DNA from: Lacrimispora indolis DSM 755
Lineage (GTDB): Bacteria > Bacillota > Clostridia > Lachnospirales > Lachnospiraceae
Reading direction: 5' to 3'
DNA: 64,000 nucleotides
Assembly: GCF_000526995.1 (NCBI RefSeq)
Contig: NZ_AZUI01000001.1
Coordinates: forward strand, 5,374,001 to 5,438,000
In this document: piece by piece, positions 16,894 through 24,706 of the stretch
How positions within the stretch are numbered: position 1 is the stretch's first letter
Layout of the letters: each line of letters begins with the position of its first letter
The notes under the pieces: generated by a model
What the model was told of the DNA's origin: nothing
Database searches by the model: none
What the model saw: only the letters and a program-made list of their open reading frames with translations
Made by a program: the position numbers and the translations under genes

Positions 16894-17103
16894 TTATATT
16901 TTCTGAACATTTAAAGCGCATAAGCCTTTTTCATCTTGCCTAACGTCAAAATTAACAGACTCGCCCTCGTGTAAATCTTTATTATGAGTCTTTTCTTTGA
17001 CTTGTGAATGATGTACGAAAACATCCTGGCCTTCGTTGGTTGAGATAAAGCCATAGCCTCTTTCGTTATCAAACCATTTAACTACACCAGTATAATTAGA
17101 CAT
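16894..17103 (-). CDS. Cold shock protein (CspA family)
   Basis: 69 residues from the ATG at 17103 (AAGGAGG 8 bp upstream). A single OB-fold cold shock domain with the RNA-binding motifs KWFDNERGYGFIS (RNP1) and VFVHHS (RNP2). It binds single-stranded RNA/DNA and melts structured mRNA. The leader carries a perfect 20-bp palindrome about 45-60 bp before the start. Confidence 0.95.
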   Translation of the reverse strand: MSNYTGVVKWFDNERGYGFISTNEGQDVFVHHSQVKEKTHNKDLHEGESVNFDVRQDEKGLCALNVQKI

Positions 17104-17146
17104 GTTTAAAACCTCCTTTATAAACCTATTAAATCTCATTGATCCC

Positions 17147-17166
17147 ATTTCCATATATATGGAAAT
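17147..17166. promoter_or_regulatory. 20-bp perfect palindrome in the cold shock gene leader
   Basis: ATTTCCATAT followed by its exact reverse complement. It lies 44 bp upstream of the csp start, in the promoter/leader region. It could be an operator or an RNA hairpin. Confidence 0.5.
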
Positions 17167-17225
17167 AGATTCATACTTGTCTGCTTTTTCGGCTGAACGC
17201 GAGATATTTCAGTGAAATTTAAAGT

Positions 17226-17378
17226 CTAAGATTCTTTATCTTTTGAATTATCTGCTTTCAATCCAAATACGGCTCGCGCGCTTTCTGCTTGCGGGTTGTG
17301 ATTAATATGTTTTGAATGAAAAGTACCATCTTCTTTTTTATGATTTTTTGTGCTTTTTTTAGAATTATCTCTGCTCAT
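17226..17378 (-). CDS. Small basic protein, CPC_1213-like
   Basis: 50 residues; CCTCCT on the plus strand gives an AGGAGG exactly 6 bp from the ATG. Very hydrophilic and lysine-rich at the N-terminus, followed by DGTFHSKHINHNPQAESARA and a short VFGLKAD end. The HxNHNPQAESAxxVFGL pattern resembles the small clostridial proteins annotated as CPC_1213 family (from memory). The function is unknown. It probably has its own transcript upstream of the cold shock gene. Confidence 0.6.
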   Translation of the reverse strand: MSRDNSKKSTKNHKKEDGTFHSKHINHNPQAESARAVFGLKADNSKDKES

Positions 17379-17818
17379 GGTTTGCCTCCTTTTATTATAA
17401 AACTATTTTTAGTATGCCATTCATTTAATAATTGCATTCTATGATTGGTTTCCAATTTAAGCCAGAAAATTATATTATATAAGGGAATTACGGAATTAAT
17501 CCAGAGTTCATATCTTCAATTATCCCGCTATTGCTGCAACTCATATGAGAGCGGCATTTATTTTAGTTTAATTAATCTGGGCATTATGACTGGTTTTATT
17601 ATTAACATGCCGCATGCAAATCGCGCAGCACATTTTTAGGCGTGCCCCGGGTACCGGATCCACGCCTATGATTTATCTTATCTTCTTATTCACTATTGTA
17701 AAGCTGTATTACATATTTGAATTCTATTCTTTAAAAATTTTCTCATAATTTTTACAGCTTTTATGCCTCCTCTTTCTGCGATATTATTAACCTGGTTGGA
17801 AATAACCTTCCATTGTTA
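17379..17818. other. AT-rich intergenic gap with a GC-rich hairpin
   Basis: No supportable gene: the longest frame (plus, 17445-17639) starts at TTG without a ribosome site. A hairpin at 17638-17667 has AGGCGTG and CACGCCT arms around a core that contains overlapping CCCGGG, GGTACC and GGATCC sites, which stands out from the surrounding AT-rich DNA. It may be the terminator of the subtilase-like gene, but there is no T-run. Confidence 0.4.
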
Positions 17819-19489
17819 TCATGTGCTTAAAAGCATATTCAATAAATTTTCAATATCTAATATTCCATATCCCCATATTTTATTTGGATAAATTACATCA
17901 GAATCCCGCAGAGCGTTAAAAGTTAATAATCCTCTGATTTGATTCCCATTAATATTGACAAAATTTCTTTTTATACCAGCCCACTCCAAGGCTATGGCAA
18001 TAGCTCCCGCTGCATATCCGACAGCCGCGCCAGTTCCGCTGATCACTCCATACTGGCTCTCTGGAACTGCACACGGTATCTGGTAACCAGGTGCTGCTAT
18101 ATCGGGCTTAACTTCGCCTATTCTGGTATAACCTCTTGACGATTCAATCAATATACTCCTATTAACTTGATTATAGGCAGTAACAGTTATGGGACTCGTA
18201 GTAGTTCCTGGTGAAGATACAGTGGTATCCGGATCTGACTCAAAGAAAAAGGTCTCGTTAGAGATCAGATTTCCAGCTGGTAACCATGTATGAAAAGAAA
18301 ATGGTGTGTTTTCTATGCTTAAAGCCCGAAAATGCCAAACTCCTGGATAAGGATTTCTAAAACGTATTAAAATTAATGGATTCCTGCCTCCACTCTCAAA
18401 AACAAAATTATTAATCAGGAGAATACTCTGACTTTGCTCAAAAGTAAACTCTTTACAAACCAGTGAAGGGTCAACTGATTCTGTAGACTCCCCTAAAGGT
18501 GATATAACCTCAATAGATAAGGTGCTTGGCGCATATGGCCAAATTTCCATGAAAAATAACTTGTCACTGCTCCCTACATTTAATTGGAAGTCATTATAAT
18601 AAGGCTGGGAAAAGGTGCTGTTAAAGTAATGCCTTTCTTTGTTTCCCCCATCCCCTGCTGCAATACAAACTCCTATATTAGGCAATCCTGCAATAATATT
18701 TAAATAAGTACTGATAGGGCTGATTCCATCATGACCACCTTGGTTGCTCTCCAATGCAATGCATATAACTAAAGGACGTTTTAGGTTTTCAGATACAGTA
18801 ACTAAATACCTTATTCCAAGCATTAGATCAGTCTCTTGAAAGCACAGCAAATCATCCGGAACAAAAAACAGTTGTTTAAGATTTTGCTTGGCTTCCTTTA
18901 GTTTTACAATTACAAGTTCAGATTCTGGTACAATACCGCTAAAAGACTGATTTGACTCAGGTCTGCCAGCAATAATGCTGGCAATAGCTGTTCCATGTCC
19001 ATTTATATCCCTGGATGGGACTACAGACAATGGATCTTCTGATACCAATGCTTGATTAATCATGTCTCTGGTATATTCACTGCCAAAGGTAAACCCCTCA
19101 GGAACAACACCGCCTTGCTCTGACTGATCCCACATAGAAATAATACAAGTAGTCTTATCAGCATTAAGAAATACTGGATGCTGATAATCAATTCCTGTGC
19201 TTAAAATACCAATAATAATATCTTTACCATAGAAAGCAGGCTCAGAATGATACCGAAAACTTTCAATATCTGCGTTACCTCTGTCAATGATCGATATCGG
19301 TGTAAATAATTCAGGTAAAGAATAATAAGGAACCTGTCTTTGATCACAGATATTTATTTCATGTGTACTTACATGCAATATGTGATGTGCCTCGTTCAAT
19401 AGAGTCATATTAACATCTTCATTGCGAATCGGATCTATTGAATTTTCAGCAATCAGGTCATAATAATTTTCATCCAGAACCCTTTGCAT
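17819..19489 (-). CDS. Csp-family subtilase-like pseudoprotease (S8 fold, catalytic residues lost)
   Basis: 556 residues, the size of clostridial CspC/CspA germination proteins. The S8 fold is recognisable, but the catalytic Asp block reads GILSTGID (Ser97 instead of Asp), the oxyanion-Asn block reads AAGDGGN (Asp for Asn), and the catalytic Ser block reads SGTGAAVGYAAG (Gly487 instead of Ser). Only the histidine (NGHGTAIA, His165) is kept. A jelly-roll-like insert occupies about 300-440, as in Csp proteases. In C. difficile the pseudoproteases CspC and CspA act as germinant and co-germinant receptors. There is no signal peptide. No active CspB or SleC gene is adjacent. The role in spore germination is inferred from the family. 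Confidence 0.82.
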   Translation of the reverse strand: MQRVLDENYYDLIAENSIDPIRNEDVNMTLLNEAHHILHVSTHEINICDQRQVPYYSLPELFTPISIIDRGNADIESFRYHSEPAFYGKDIIIGILSTGIDYQHPVFLNADKTTCIISMWDQSEQGGVVPEGFTFGSEYTRDMINQALVSEDPLSVVPSRDINGHGTAIASIIAGRPESNQSFSGIVPESELVIVKLKEAKQNLKQLFFVPDDLLCFQETDLMLGIRYLVTVSENLKRPLVICIALESNQGGHDGISPISTYLNIIAGLPNIGVCIAAGDGGNKERHYFNSTFSQPYYNDFQLNVGSSDKLFFMEIWPYAPSTLSIEVISPLGESTESVDPSLVCKEFTFEQSQSILLINNFVFESGGRNPLILIRFRNPYPGVWHFRALSIENTPFSFHTWLPAGNLISNETFFFESDPDTTVSSPGTTTSPITVTAYNQVNRSILIESSRGYTRIGEVKPDIAAPGYQIPCAVPESQYGVISGTGAAVGYAAGAIAIALEWAGIKRNFVNINGNQIRGLLTFNALRDSDVIYPNKIWGYGILDIENLLNMLLST

Positions 19490-19680
19490 ATATCACCATT
19501 TTCCCTGTTCCAGTGGATAATTTATTTAATATTATGCAAAAAATAATGCTGTTATGTAAATTGTTTGGATTTATGATCATATGGAGTCTTTTGAAGTTCA
19601 TCACAACGCCTGGTTACAGCAAATCCGAAGCTTTTGTAACTCCTTCATTTATGCAGGATGATAAGCAGATTATTTACATA

Positions 19681-20535
19681 TCACACGGTTCGCTCCAGAA
19701 ATGTTTGAAAATCCATAAAAAGATGAACCGGACCAGAGGTATCACTATTTGTCTTTCCATCAATTACAGCCTTTGTCATATGCATAAAATTTATTATCCC
19801 ATCCGATGAAAAACCCGCTTGCTCTAACGTACATTTCCATTCATCAGGTGAAATTTGCTGTAATGCAACCTCCTTATTGAATACTTTCCCAAATATTCCT
19901 GCTATATCCAGGGAGCTATAATCACAAGGGCCACAGACTTCGTATATTCGTTCCTGGGGCGCTTCCCGAATCATGACATCAGCTAAAAACTCTGCAACAT
20001 CAATGGGAGAAATCATTGATAATTTCATTTCTAACGGAAAAAAGGTCGGCAAGATCCCCTGCGTTCTTATTAATTCCAGATTTCCCATCCAATTGCTATA
20101 GTAATATGCAGGTCTGACAAAAATCTGCTCCATATGAAGTCCATCAAATGCATGTTCCAATAAGTAAGATGCGATCAGATTTCCTGTACCTGATTCATGC
20201 TGAGCCCCCATAGAAGACAGACCAACAATTTTTTGAATGCCAGAGGCCTTTATGGCCTCCCGATAATTATCGATCACCAGTCGTACTTCCTCCAGTTGAT
20301 TTTCAGCGGCTGGATTTTCAGGCGTTAATAAAAAAGCGGTTTTGCCATTATGAAAAGCCTTTATTAATGCTTCTTTATCATGATAATCTGCGACAAAAAC
20401 TTCAATCCCCATCTTTTTTAATTCCTGGGCTTTTGTCTCGTCTCTAACAACAGCCCGTACCGGCCGGCCTTTCTTAAAAAGGTTATTTGCCAACATGAAC
20501 CCTATCTGTCCTGTAGCCCCTAAAACAATATTCAT
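19681..20535 (-). CDS. NmrA-like NAD(P)-binding oxidoreductase/sensor
   Basis: 284 residues. MNIVLGATGQIG is the Rossmann dinucleotide motif (GxxGxxG); VVRDETKAQELKKMGIEVFV and LIKAFHNGKTAFLLTPENP are typical of the atypical SDR group containing NmrA and QorB. The Tyr-x-x-x-Lys catalytic pair is not evident, so it may be a redox sensor or quinone reductase. It is transcribed divergently from a WYL-domain regulator, which probably controls it through the shared 133-bp intergene. Confidence 0.87.
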   Translation of the reverse strand: MNIVLGATGQIGFMLANNLFKKGRPVRAVVRDETKAQELKKMGIEVFVADYHDKEALIKAFHNGKTAFLLTPENPAAENQLEEVRLVIDNYREAIKASGIQKIVGLSSMGAQHESGTGNLIASYLLEHAFDGLHMEQIFVRPAYYYSNWMGNLELIRTQGILPTFFPLEMKLSMISPIDVAEFLADVMIREAPQERIYEVCGPCDYSSLDIAGIFGKVFNKEVALQQISPDEWKCTLEQAGFSSDGIINFMHMTKAVIDGKTNSDTSGPVHLFMDFQTFLERTV

Positions 20536-20576
20536 ATACTGCCTCCTGTCATATAATAATCATCAACATCGTAAGA

Positions 20577-20633
20577 TTGATTTCTTACAAATATTAATAT
20601 ATAATAAAAACATGCCAATTACTGACATGTTTT
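20577..20633 (+). promoter_or_regulatory. Promoter of the WYL regulator with overlapping dyad operator
   Basis: TTGATT (20577-20582), 17 bp, TATAAT (20600-20605). Directly over the start point is a dyad, AAAACATG (20607-20614) and CATGTTTT (20626-20633), a good candidate for autoregulation and for control of the divergent NmrA-like gene. Confidence 0.65.
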
Positions 20634-20668
20634 ATTTTTATAATTATTAAAATGAAAGGAGTCCGACG

Positions 20669-21601
20669 ATGTCAAAAACAAAATTGCTGTTTGATTTAAT
20701 CATGTATGTGAATACAAAACGGAACTTTACGGCCCAGGATGTCGCTTATGAGTTTCATGTATCACTCAGAACAGCTCACCGCTACCTGATGGAGTTAAGT
20801 GAAATGGGCATTCCTATTTATACAGAACAGGGGCGAAATGGGGGCTATCGGACTCTGAAAAGCAGAACGCTCCCACCTATCCTATTTGATGAAGAGGAAG
20901 CTTTTGCTATATTCTTTGCATTCCGGTCACTCAAATATTTTCAATCATTACCGTTCAGCATAAACATTGATTCAGTATCAAGAAAACTTTACTCAAGTCT
21001 TCCGGATGATATCAAAAGAAAAACTGACCGTTTGGATTCTGTGTTATTATTTTGGAGCAAAAAAAGGAGTGTTCCTTCTCCATATTTAAAGGAAATTATT
21101 GAAGCATCAATAAATGACCATATTGTAATAATTGAATATTATTCCAAAACAGAGAATAAAGTAAAGGAAGTCAAACCCATTGGCGTATATGCGGCCGATG
21201 GATTTTGGTACATGCCTGCCTTTGATATGGAGCATCAAACAATACGGTTATTCAGGGTCGACAGGATCTTATCCTTTGAAAATTCAGAGAAAGTATTTCC
21301 TGTAATGGCGGATTTAGAGAACTGGCTGACCGATCATATTGTTAAGACACCGGTTAAGCTCCATGTCAAATTAACAAGGGAAGGGGTGCGGCAATGTCAG
21401 AGTGAACCTTGGCTTGAGCCTGATATTGTTTTAACCGAAGATGGAAACGGATTTGTCGATATGGAAGTTGATCAAAGTGAGATACCGTTTATATCAGAGT
21501 ATTTTTTCCGTTTGGGCAAAGATGCAAAAGTAGTAGAGCCATATGAAGTAATTGATTATATAAAGCAACATGCCAGGCAATTGCTTAATCATTACCTGTA
21601 A
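20669..21601 (+). CDS. WYL-domain, DeoR-type HTH transcriptional regulator (YafY-like)
   Basis: 310 residues. The N-terminal winged helix-turn-helix covers residues 1-65 (NFTAQDVAYEFHVSLRTAHR, then GGYRTL). The WYL domain lies at about 140-220 (YADGFWYMPAFDMEHQTIRL then FRVDRI), followed by a WCX C-terminal extension. WYL domains bind nucleic acid or small ligands. AAAGGAG lies 7 bp upstream of the start. It is divergent from the NmrA-like gene, with a dyad at its own start point. Confidence 0.9.
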   Translation: MSKTKLLFDLIMYVNTKRNFTAQDVAYEFHVSLRTAHRYLMELSEMGIPIYTEQGRNGGYRTLKSRTLPPILFDEEEAFAIFFAFRSLKYFQSLPFSINIDSVSRKLYSSLPDDIKRKTDRLDSVLLFWSKKRSVPSPYLKEIIEASINDHIVIIEYYSKTENKVKEVKPIGVYAADGFWYMPAFDMEHQTIRLFRVDRILSFENSEKVFPVMADLENWLTDHIVKTPVKLHVKLTREGVRQCQSEPWLEPDIVLTEDGNGFVDMEVDQSEIPFISEYFFRLGKDAKVVEPYEVIDYIKQHARQLLNHYL

Positions 21602-21693
21602 CCCTTAAACAGCATTCAGATGGCCGGAGTTGGGAATTCCGGGAAAAATCATTCTGCTTAAGGATCACGGCAGGCGGACTTTTTTTAGTATAA

Positions 21694-22068
21694 TTATTTC
21701 AAGTTCTCTTCACATTTGGACATCCGTTCTTCATAACCATCCAGCTTCCAATCCAGTCTTTCCAGAACTGCATTTAATTCCTCAATTTTCGAGACAATTT
21801 GTTCCCTCTGTTCCAGAAGGAGCTTTTTCCGGGCGGTAACGGTATCACTGCCCTGATGAAAAAGGGTAACGTATTCCACAAGGGTTTCCACAGAAACTCC
21901 TGCTAAGCGCATACATTTGATATACTCTACCCATCGGCAATCCTCATCAGAATAGTCCCGGATACCGCCCGCGGTTCGTGCAACTTTAGGCAGCAGGCCG
22001 ATACGCTCATAATAGCGCAGCGTATCAGGGGTAAGTCCATGTTTTTTTGCCACTTCTGCAATAGTCAT
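21694..22068 (-). CDS. MerR-family regulator (AdhR-like)
   Basis: 124 residues: N-terminal MerR winged helix (MTIAEVAKKHGLTPDTLRYY ERIGLLP) and a C-terminal coiled coil (about 80-120). It has few cysteines, so it is not a metal sensor; it fits the AdhR/CadC-like group that senses aldehydes. It is the third gene of an operon with an aldo-keto reductase and an iron alcohol dehydrogenase. The operon promoter has the 19-bp spacer and dyad expected for MerR proteins, so autoregulation of the whole operon is likely. Confidence 0.9.
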   Translation of the reverse strand: MTIAEVAKKHGLTPDTLRYYERIGLLPKVARTAGGIRDYSDEDCRWVEYIKCMRLAGVSVETLVEYVTLFHQGSDTVTARKKLLLEQREQIVSKIEELNAVLERLDWKLDGYEERMSKCEENLK

Positions 22069-22127
22069 TGATTTTCACATCCCTGTTTACTTATATTTAT
22101 CCTGTTCTTCGCCGGTATGACTTTCTG

Positions 22128-23309
22128 CTATCCATTAAAGCTGCTTAAACACATTTTAAAAATATTTTCAATATCCTGTTGATTCAAAGGTTTAAAGCCG
22201 GGCAGCGTCCCGCCGTTGCAGGCTTTTTTTGCCATAATCTCAAAGTTTTTATCGTCTATGCCGATTTCGTGGAGGCTGCTTTTCAGCCCCAGCGTCCGGA
22301 AGAAGAAATCGCCTAAAAGCTCAATACTTTTCTTTGCTGCCTCCATATGCGGCTGAGATGCATCGATGCCAAACACGTTGACGCCGAACTGATAAAATTT
22401 AGATGCCGTAGTTTCATCCAGCGTATATTTCATCCAGCGCGGTGTGAGAATGGCCAGGCCCAGACCGTGAGTGATATCGTATATAGCGGAAAGCTCATGC
22501 TCCATGGGATGGCAGCTCCATGCCTGGCGCTTGCCGCCGTTCACAAATCCGTTAATCGCCCAGGAGCTTGCCCACATCAGATTGGCACGGGCCTCGTAAT
22601 TGTCAGGCTGCTCCATGGCGACAGGAGCATATCTGATGATGGTTTTCATCAACACTTCCATAATCCCATCCAGCATCTGCAGATCCTGATCCATGTTAAA
22701 ATAGACTTCCATAATATGTGACATCATATCAGCCGCTCCGCAGGCAGTCTGATATGGATTGACCGTATAGGTGTTGACAGGATCCAGGAAAGAGACTTTT
22801 GGGAGCATGGGAAACTCCATCCGGCCGATTTTGTCCTGGGTTTTTGGATTGCTGATGACTCCTCCGCAGTCCATTTCCGAGCCAGTGGCTGCAAGTGTGA
22901 GAATGGTAACAACCGGCAGCGCTTTTTCAATTGGCGCCCATTCACTTAGAAACTTCCACGGGTCAAAATCCACACAAGCGCCGGCTGCCATGAATTTTGT
23001 CGCATCCAATGTAGAACCCCCGCCTACAGCAAGCAAAACATCGATCTTTTCTCTTTTACAGATCTCCGCACCCTTGCGCACGGAATCAATGTGCGGGTTG
23101 GGTGCAATGCCATCCAGCTCAAACAGCTGGAGACCTGCGGCCTTGATTTCTGCTGTTACTTTATCATACAACCCTATCTTTTTAATGGATCCACCGCCAT
23201 AGGTCAGCAGCACGCGCTTGCCGAAACGGGAAAGTTCCGGCCCAAGATGGGAAAGCTGATTTTCTCCAAAATAAACTTTTGTTGGTATATCATAAATAAA
23301 ACTATTCAT
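22128..23309 (-). CDS. Iron-containing alcohol dehydrogenase (BdhA/YqhD-like)
   Basis: 393 residues, type III ADH. GGGSIKK and GGGSTLDATKFMA form the NAD(P) site, and TLAATGSEMD is the conserved loop. The metal-binding region includes AADMMSHIMEVYF and the C-terminal MEHELSAIYDITHGLGLAIL histidine cluster. Such enzymes reduce short- and medium-chain aldehydes, with NADPH preferred in the BdhA/YqhD group. The operon with an aldo-keto reductase and a MerR regulator suggests aldehyde detoxification. Confidence 0.92.
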   Translation of the reverse strand: MNSFIYDIPTKVYFGENQLSHLGPELSRFGKRVLLTYGGGSIKKIGLYDKVTAEIKAAGLQLFELDGIAPNPHIDSVRKGAEICKREKIDVLLAVGGGSTLDATKFMAAGACVDFDPWKFLSEWAPIEKALPVVTILTLAATGSEMDCGGVISNPKTQDKIGRMEFPMLPKVSFLDPVNTYTVNPYQTACGAADMMSHIMEVYFNMDQDLQMLDGIMEVLMKTIIRYAPVAMEQPDNYEARANLMWASSWAINGFVNGGKRQAWSCHPMEHELSAIYDITHGLGLAILTPRWMKYTLDETTASKFYQFGVNVFGIDASQPHMEAAKKSIELLGDFFFRTLGLKSSLHEIGIDDKNFEIMAKKACNGGTLPGFKPLNQQDIENIFKMCLSSFNG

Positions 23310-23399
23310 TCTGATTTCTCCTTTTATTTTTTATATCAGTCACCAAAACACACTGCCTGAAAAGAATGTATCCCCCTGTGTTCATTCCTTTTATTTCAA

Positions 23400-24362
23400 T
23401 CAGAGCGCGCCAACAACCTTATGGGGAACATACAGTTCTTCAAGATAGGATACATCGTCATCTGCCAGCCTGATATTGAAGGCGCCCACCGCATCATCAA
23501 AATATTTTGCCTTAGTGGCACCGATGATGGGGGCCGCAACGCCCTTTGCAAACTGCCAGGCAAGGGCAACCTGGGTCATGGTAACGTTATATTTCTCTGC
23601 AATTTCATTGACACGCAATACGATTTTGTAATCAGTCTCCTGTGTTCCATCGTATTTGGAAATCGCCGTTTTATCGGTCTTGCTGCGGTTTGTATCGGTT
23701 TTCCATTCAAGCCGGGAAAGTCTGCCTGCCGCAAGAGGGCTGTAAGGCGTACATGCGACGTTCTGCTGATTGCATATGGGAATTAATTCACGCTCGTCCT
23801 CGCGGTAGAGCAGATTGTAGTGGTTCTGCATGGAGACGAAGGGTGTCCAGCCGTTTCTTTCAGCGGCAAGCTGCATGTTGTAGAATTGATATCCATACAT
23901 AGCAGAAGCGCCGAGGGCTCTCACCTTGCCCGCTGTGACCAGGCTGTTAAGGGTCTCCATGGTTTCTTCTATGGGGGTTCCATAGTCAAAACGGTGAATG
24001 ATATAAAGATCCAGATAATCGGTTCCCAGCCGTTTAAGCGTACCGTCAATTTCTCGCAGAATTGCCTCTTTGGAAAGATGCCCCTCGTTAAAATAGACCT
24101 TTGAGGCCAGCACCACTTTGTCACGGGCCGCATTGTTCCGTATAGCCCGGCCAAGGTACTCTTCACTGGTGCCGGCCGAATAAGTGTTGGCGGTGTCAAA
24201 GAAATTTATACCCAGATCAAGAGCATGCCTTATAATCGTTTCGCTTTCCTGCGGATTCAGCGTCCAATCGTGCATTTTGCTGGCAGGATCACCAAAGCTC
24301 ATGCAGCCAACGCAAAAGCGGGAAACCTGAATGTTCGAATTTCCGAGTTTTACATATTCCAT
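23400..24362 (-). CDS. Aldo/keto reductase
   Basis: 320 residues, TIM-barrel AKR. The catalytic tetrad can be read: Asp56 (FFDTANTYS), Tyr61, Lys88 (ASKV) and His123 (YIIHRFD). GATK near residue 285 belongs to the NADPH site. It belongs to the YajO/AKR11-like group that reduces aldehydes and methylglyoxal. First gene of the operon; AAGGAGG lies 8 bp before the ATG; a 22-codon frame in the leader (24390-24450) is probably fortuitous. Confidence 0.92.
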   Translation of the reverse strand: MEYVKLGNSNIQVSRFCVGCMSFGDPASKMHDWTLNPQESETIIRHALDLGINFFDTANTYSAGTSEEYLGRAIRNNAARDKVVLASKVYFNEGHLSKEAILREIDGTLKRLGTDYLDLYIIHRFDYGTPIEETMETLNSLVTAGKVRALGASAMYGYQFYNMQLAAERNGWTPFVSMQNHYNLLYREDERELIPICNQQNVACTPYSPLAAGRLSRLEWKTDTNRSKTDKTAISKYDGTQETDYKIVLRVNEIAEKYNVTMTQVALAWQFAKGVAAPIIGATKAKYFDDAVGAFNIRLADDDVSYLEELYVPHKVVGAL

Positions 24363-24477
24363 TTTTTAGCCTCCTTATTGATTTCTTAACGTTTTCTGCA
24401 GCATGGCTTGTAAGCTGAAGCTCAAAGCCACTGTTTTATTCATGCCGCATTTTCCTTTCCTCATATGTTCTGTACAT

Positions 24478-24508
24478 ATCCTATCACTTGGAGCTAACTC
24501 CAAGTCAA
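24478..24508 (-). promoter_or_regulatory. MerR-type promoter and operator of the AKR-ADH-merR operon
   Basis: On the minus strand TTGACT (24508-24503), 19 bp, TAGGAT (24483-24478). The 19-bp spacer, which needs DNA untwisting by a MerR protein, contains the dyad ACTTGGAG-CTAA-CTCCAAGT (24486-24505). It fits the MerR gene at the end of the operon. Confidence 0.85.
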
Positions 24509-24570
24509 GTGGAATCAGAACAATTTCTGTAAAATGCAAAGGTCTATATAAAATGTAATTCTAATGAAGA

Positions 24571-24613
24571 GAGAGACCGCTTAAATGGCTGCAATCCATT
24601 CAGGCTGTCTCTC
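24571..24613. terminator. Hairpin downstream of the LacI gene
   Basis: Arms GAGAGAC (24571-24577) and GTCTCTC (24607-24613), with an inner AATGG/CCATT pair. No strong T-run follows. It lies in the 344-bp gap between the AKR operon promoter and the LacI-family gene; nothing else is visible there. Confidence 0.45.
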
Positions 24614-24706
24614 ATACTTTTAAATAATATGCTGCAGAAACCTTTCCATCTAAAAGAAATCCCAAGCAATGAAGTAAAATATATCACCAAAGGGTGTTTC
24701 CATTCA

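Noticed and set aside
17445..17639. 64-codon plus-strand frame in the gap after the small basic protein
   Set aside because: It begins at TTG without a ribosome site, shows no family resemblance, and has codon use unlike neighbouring genes.
24395..24450. 22-codon leader frame before the aldo/keto reductase gene
   Set aside because: It has no convincing ribosome site and no regulatory residue pattern.
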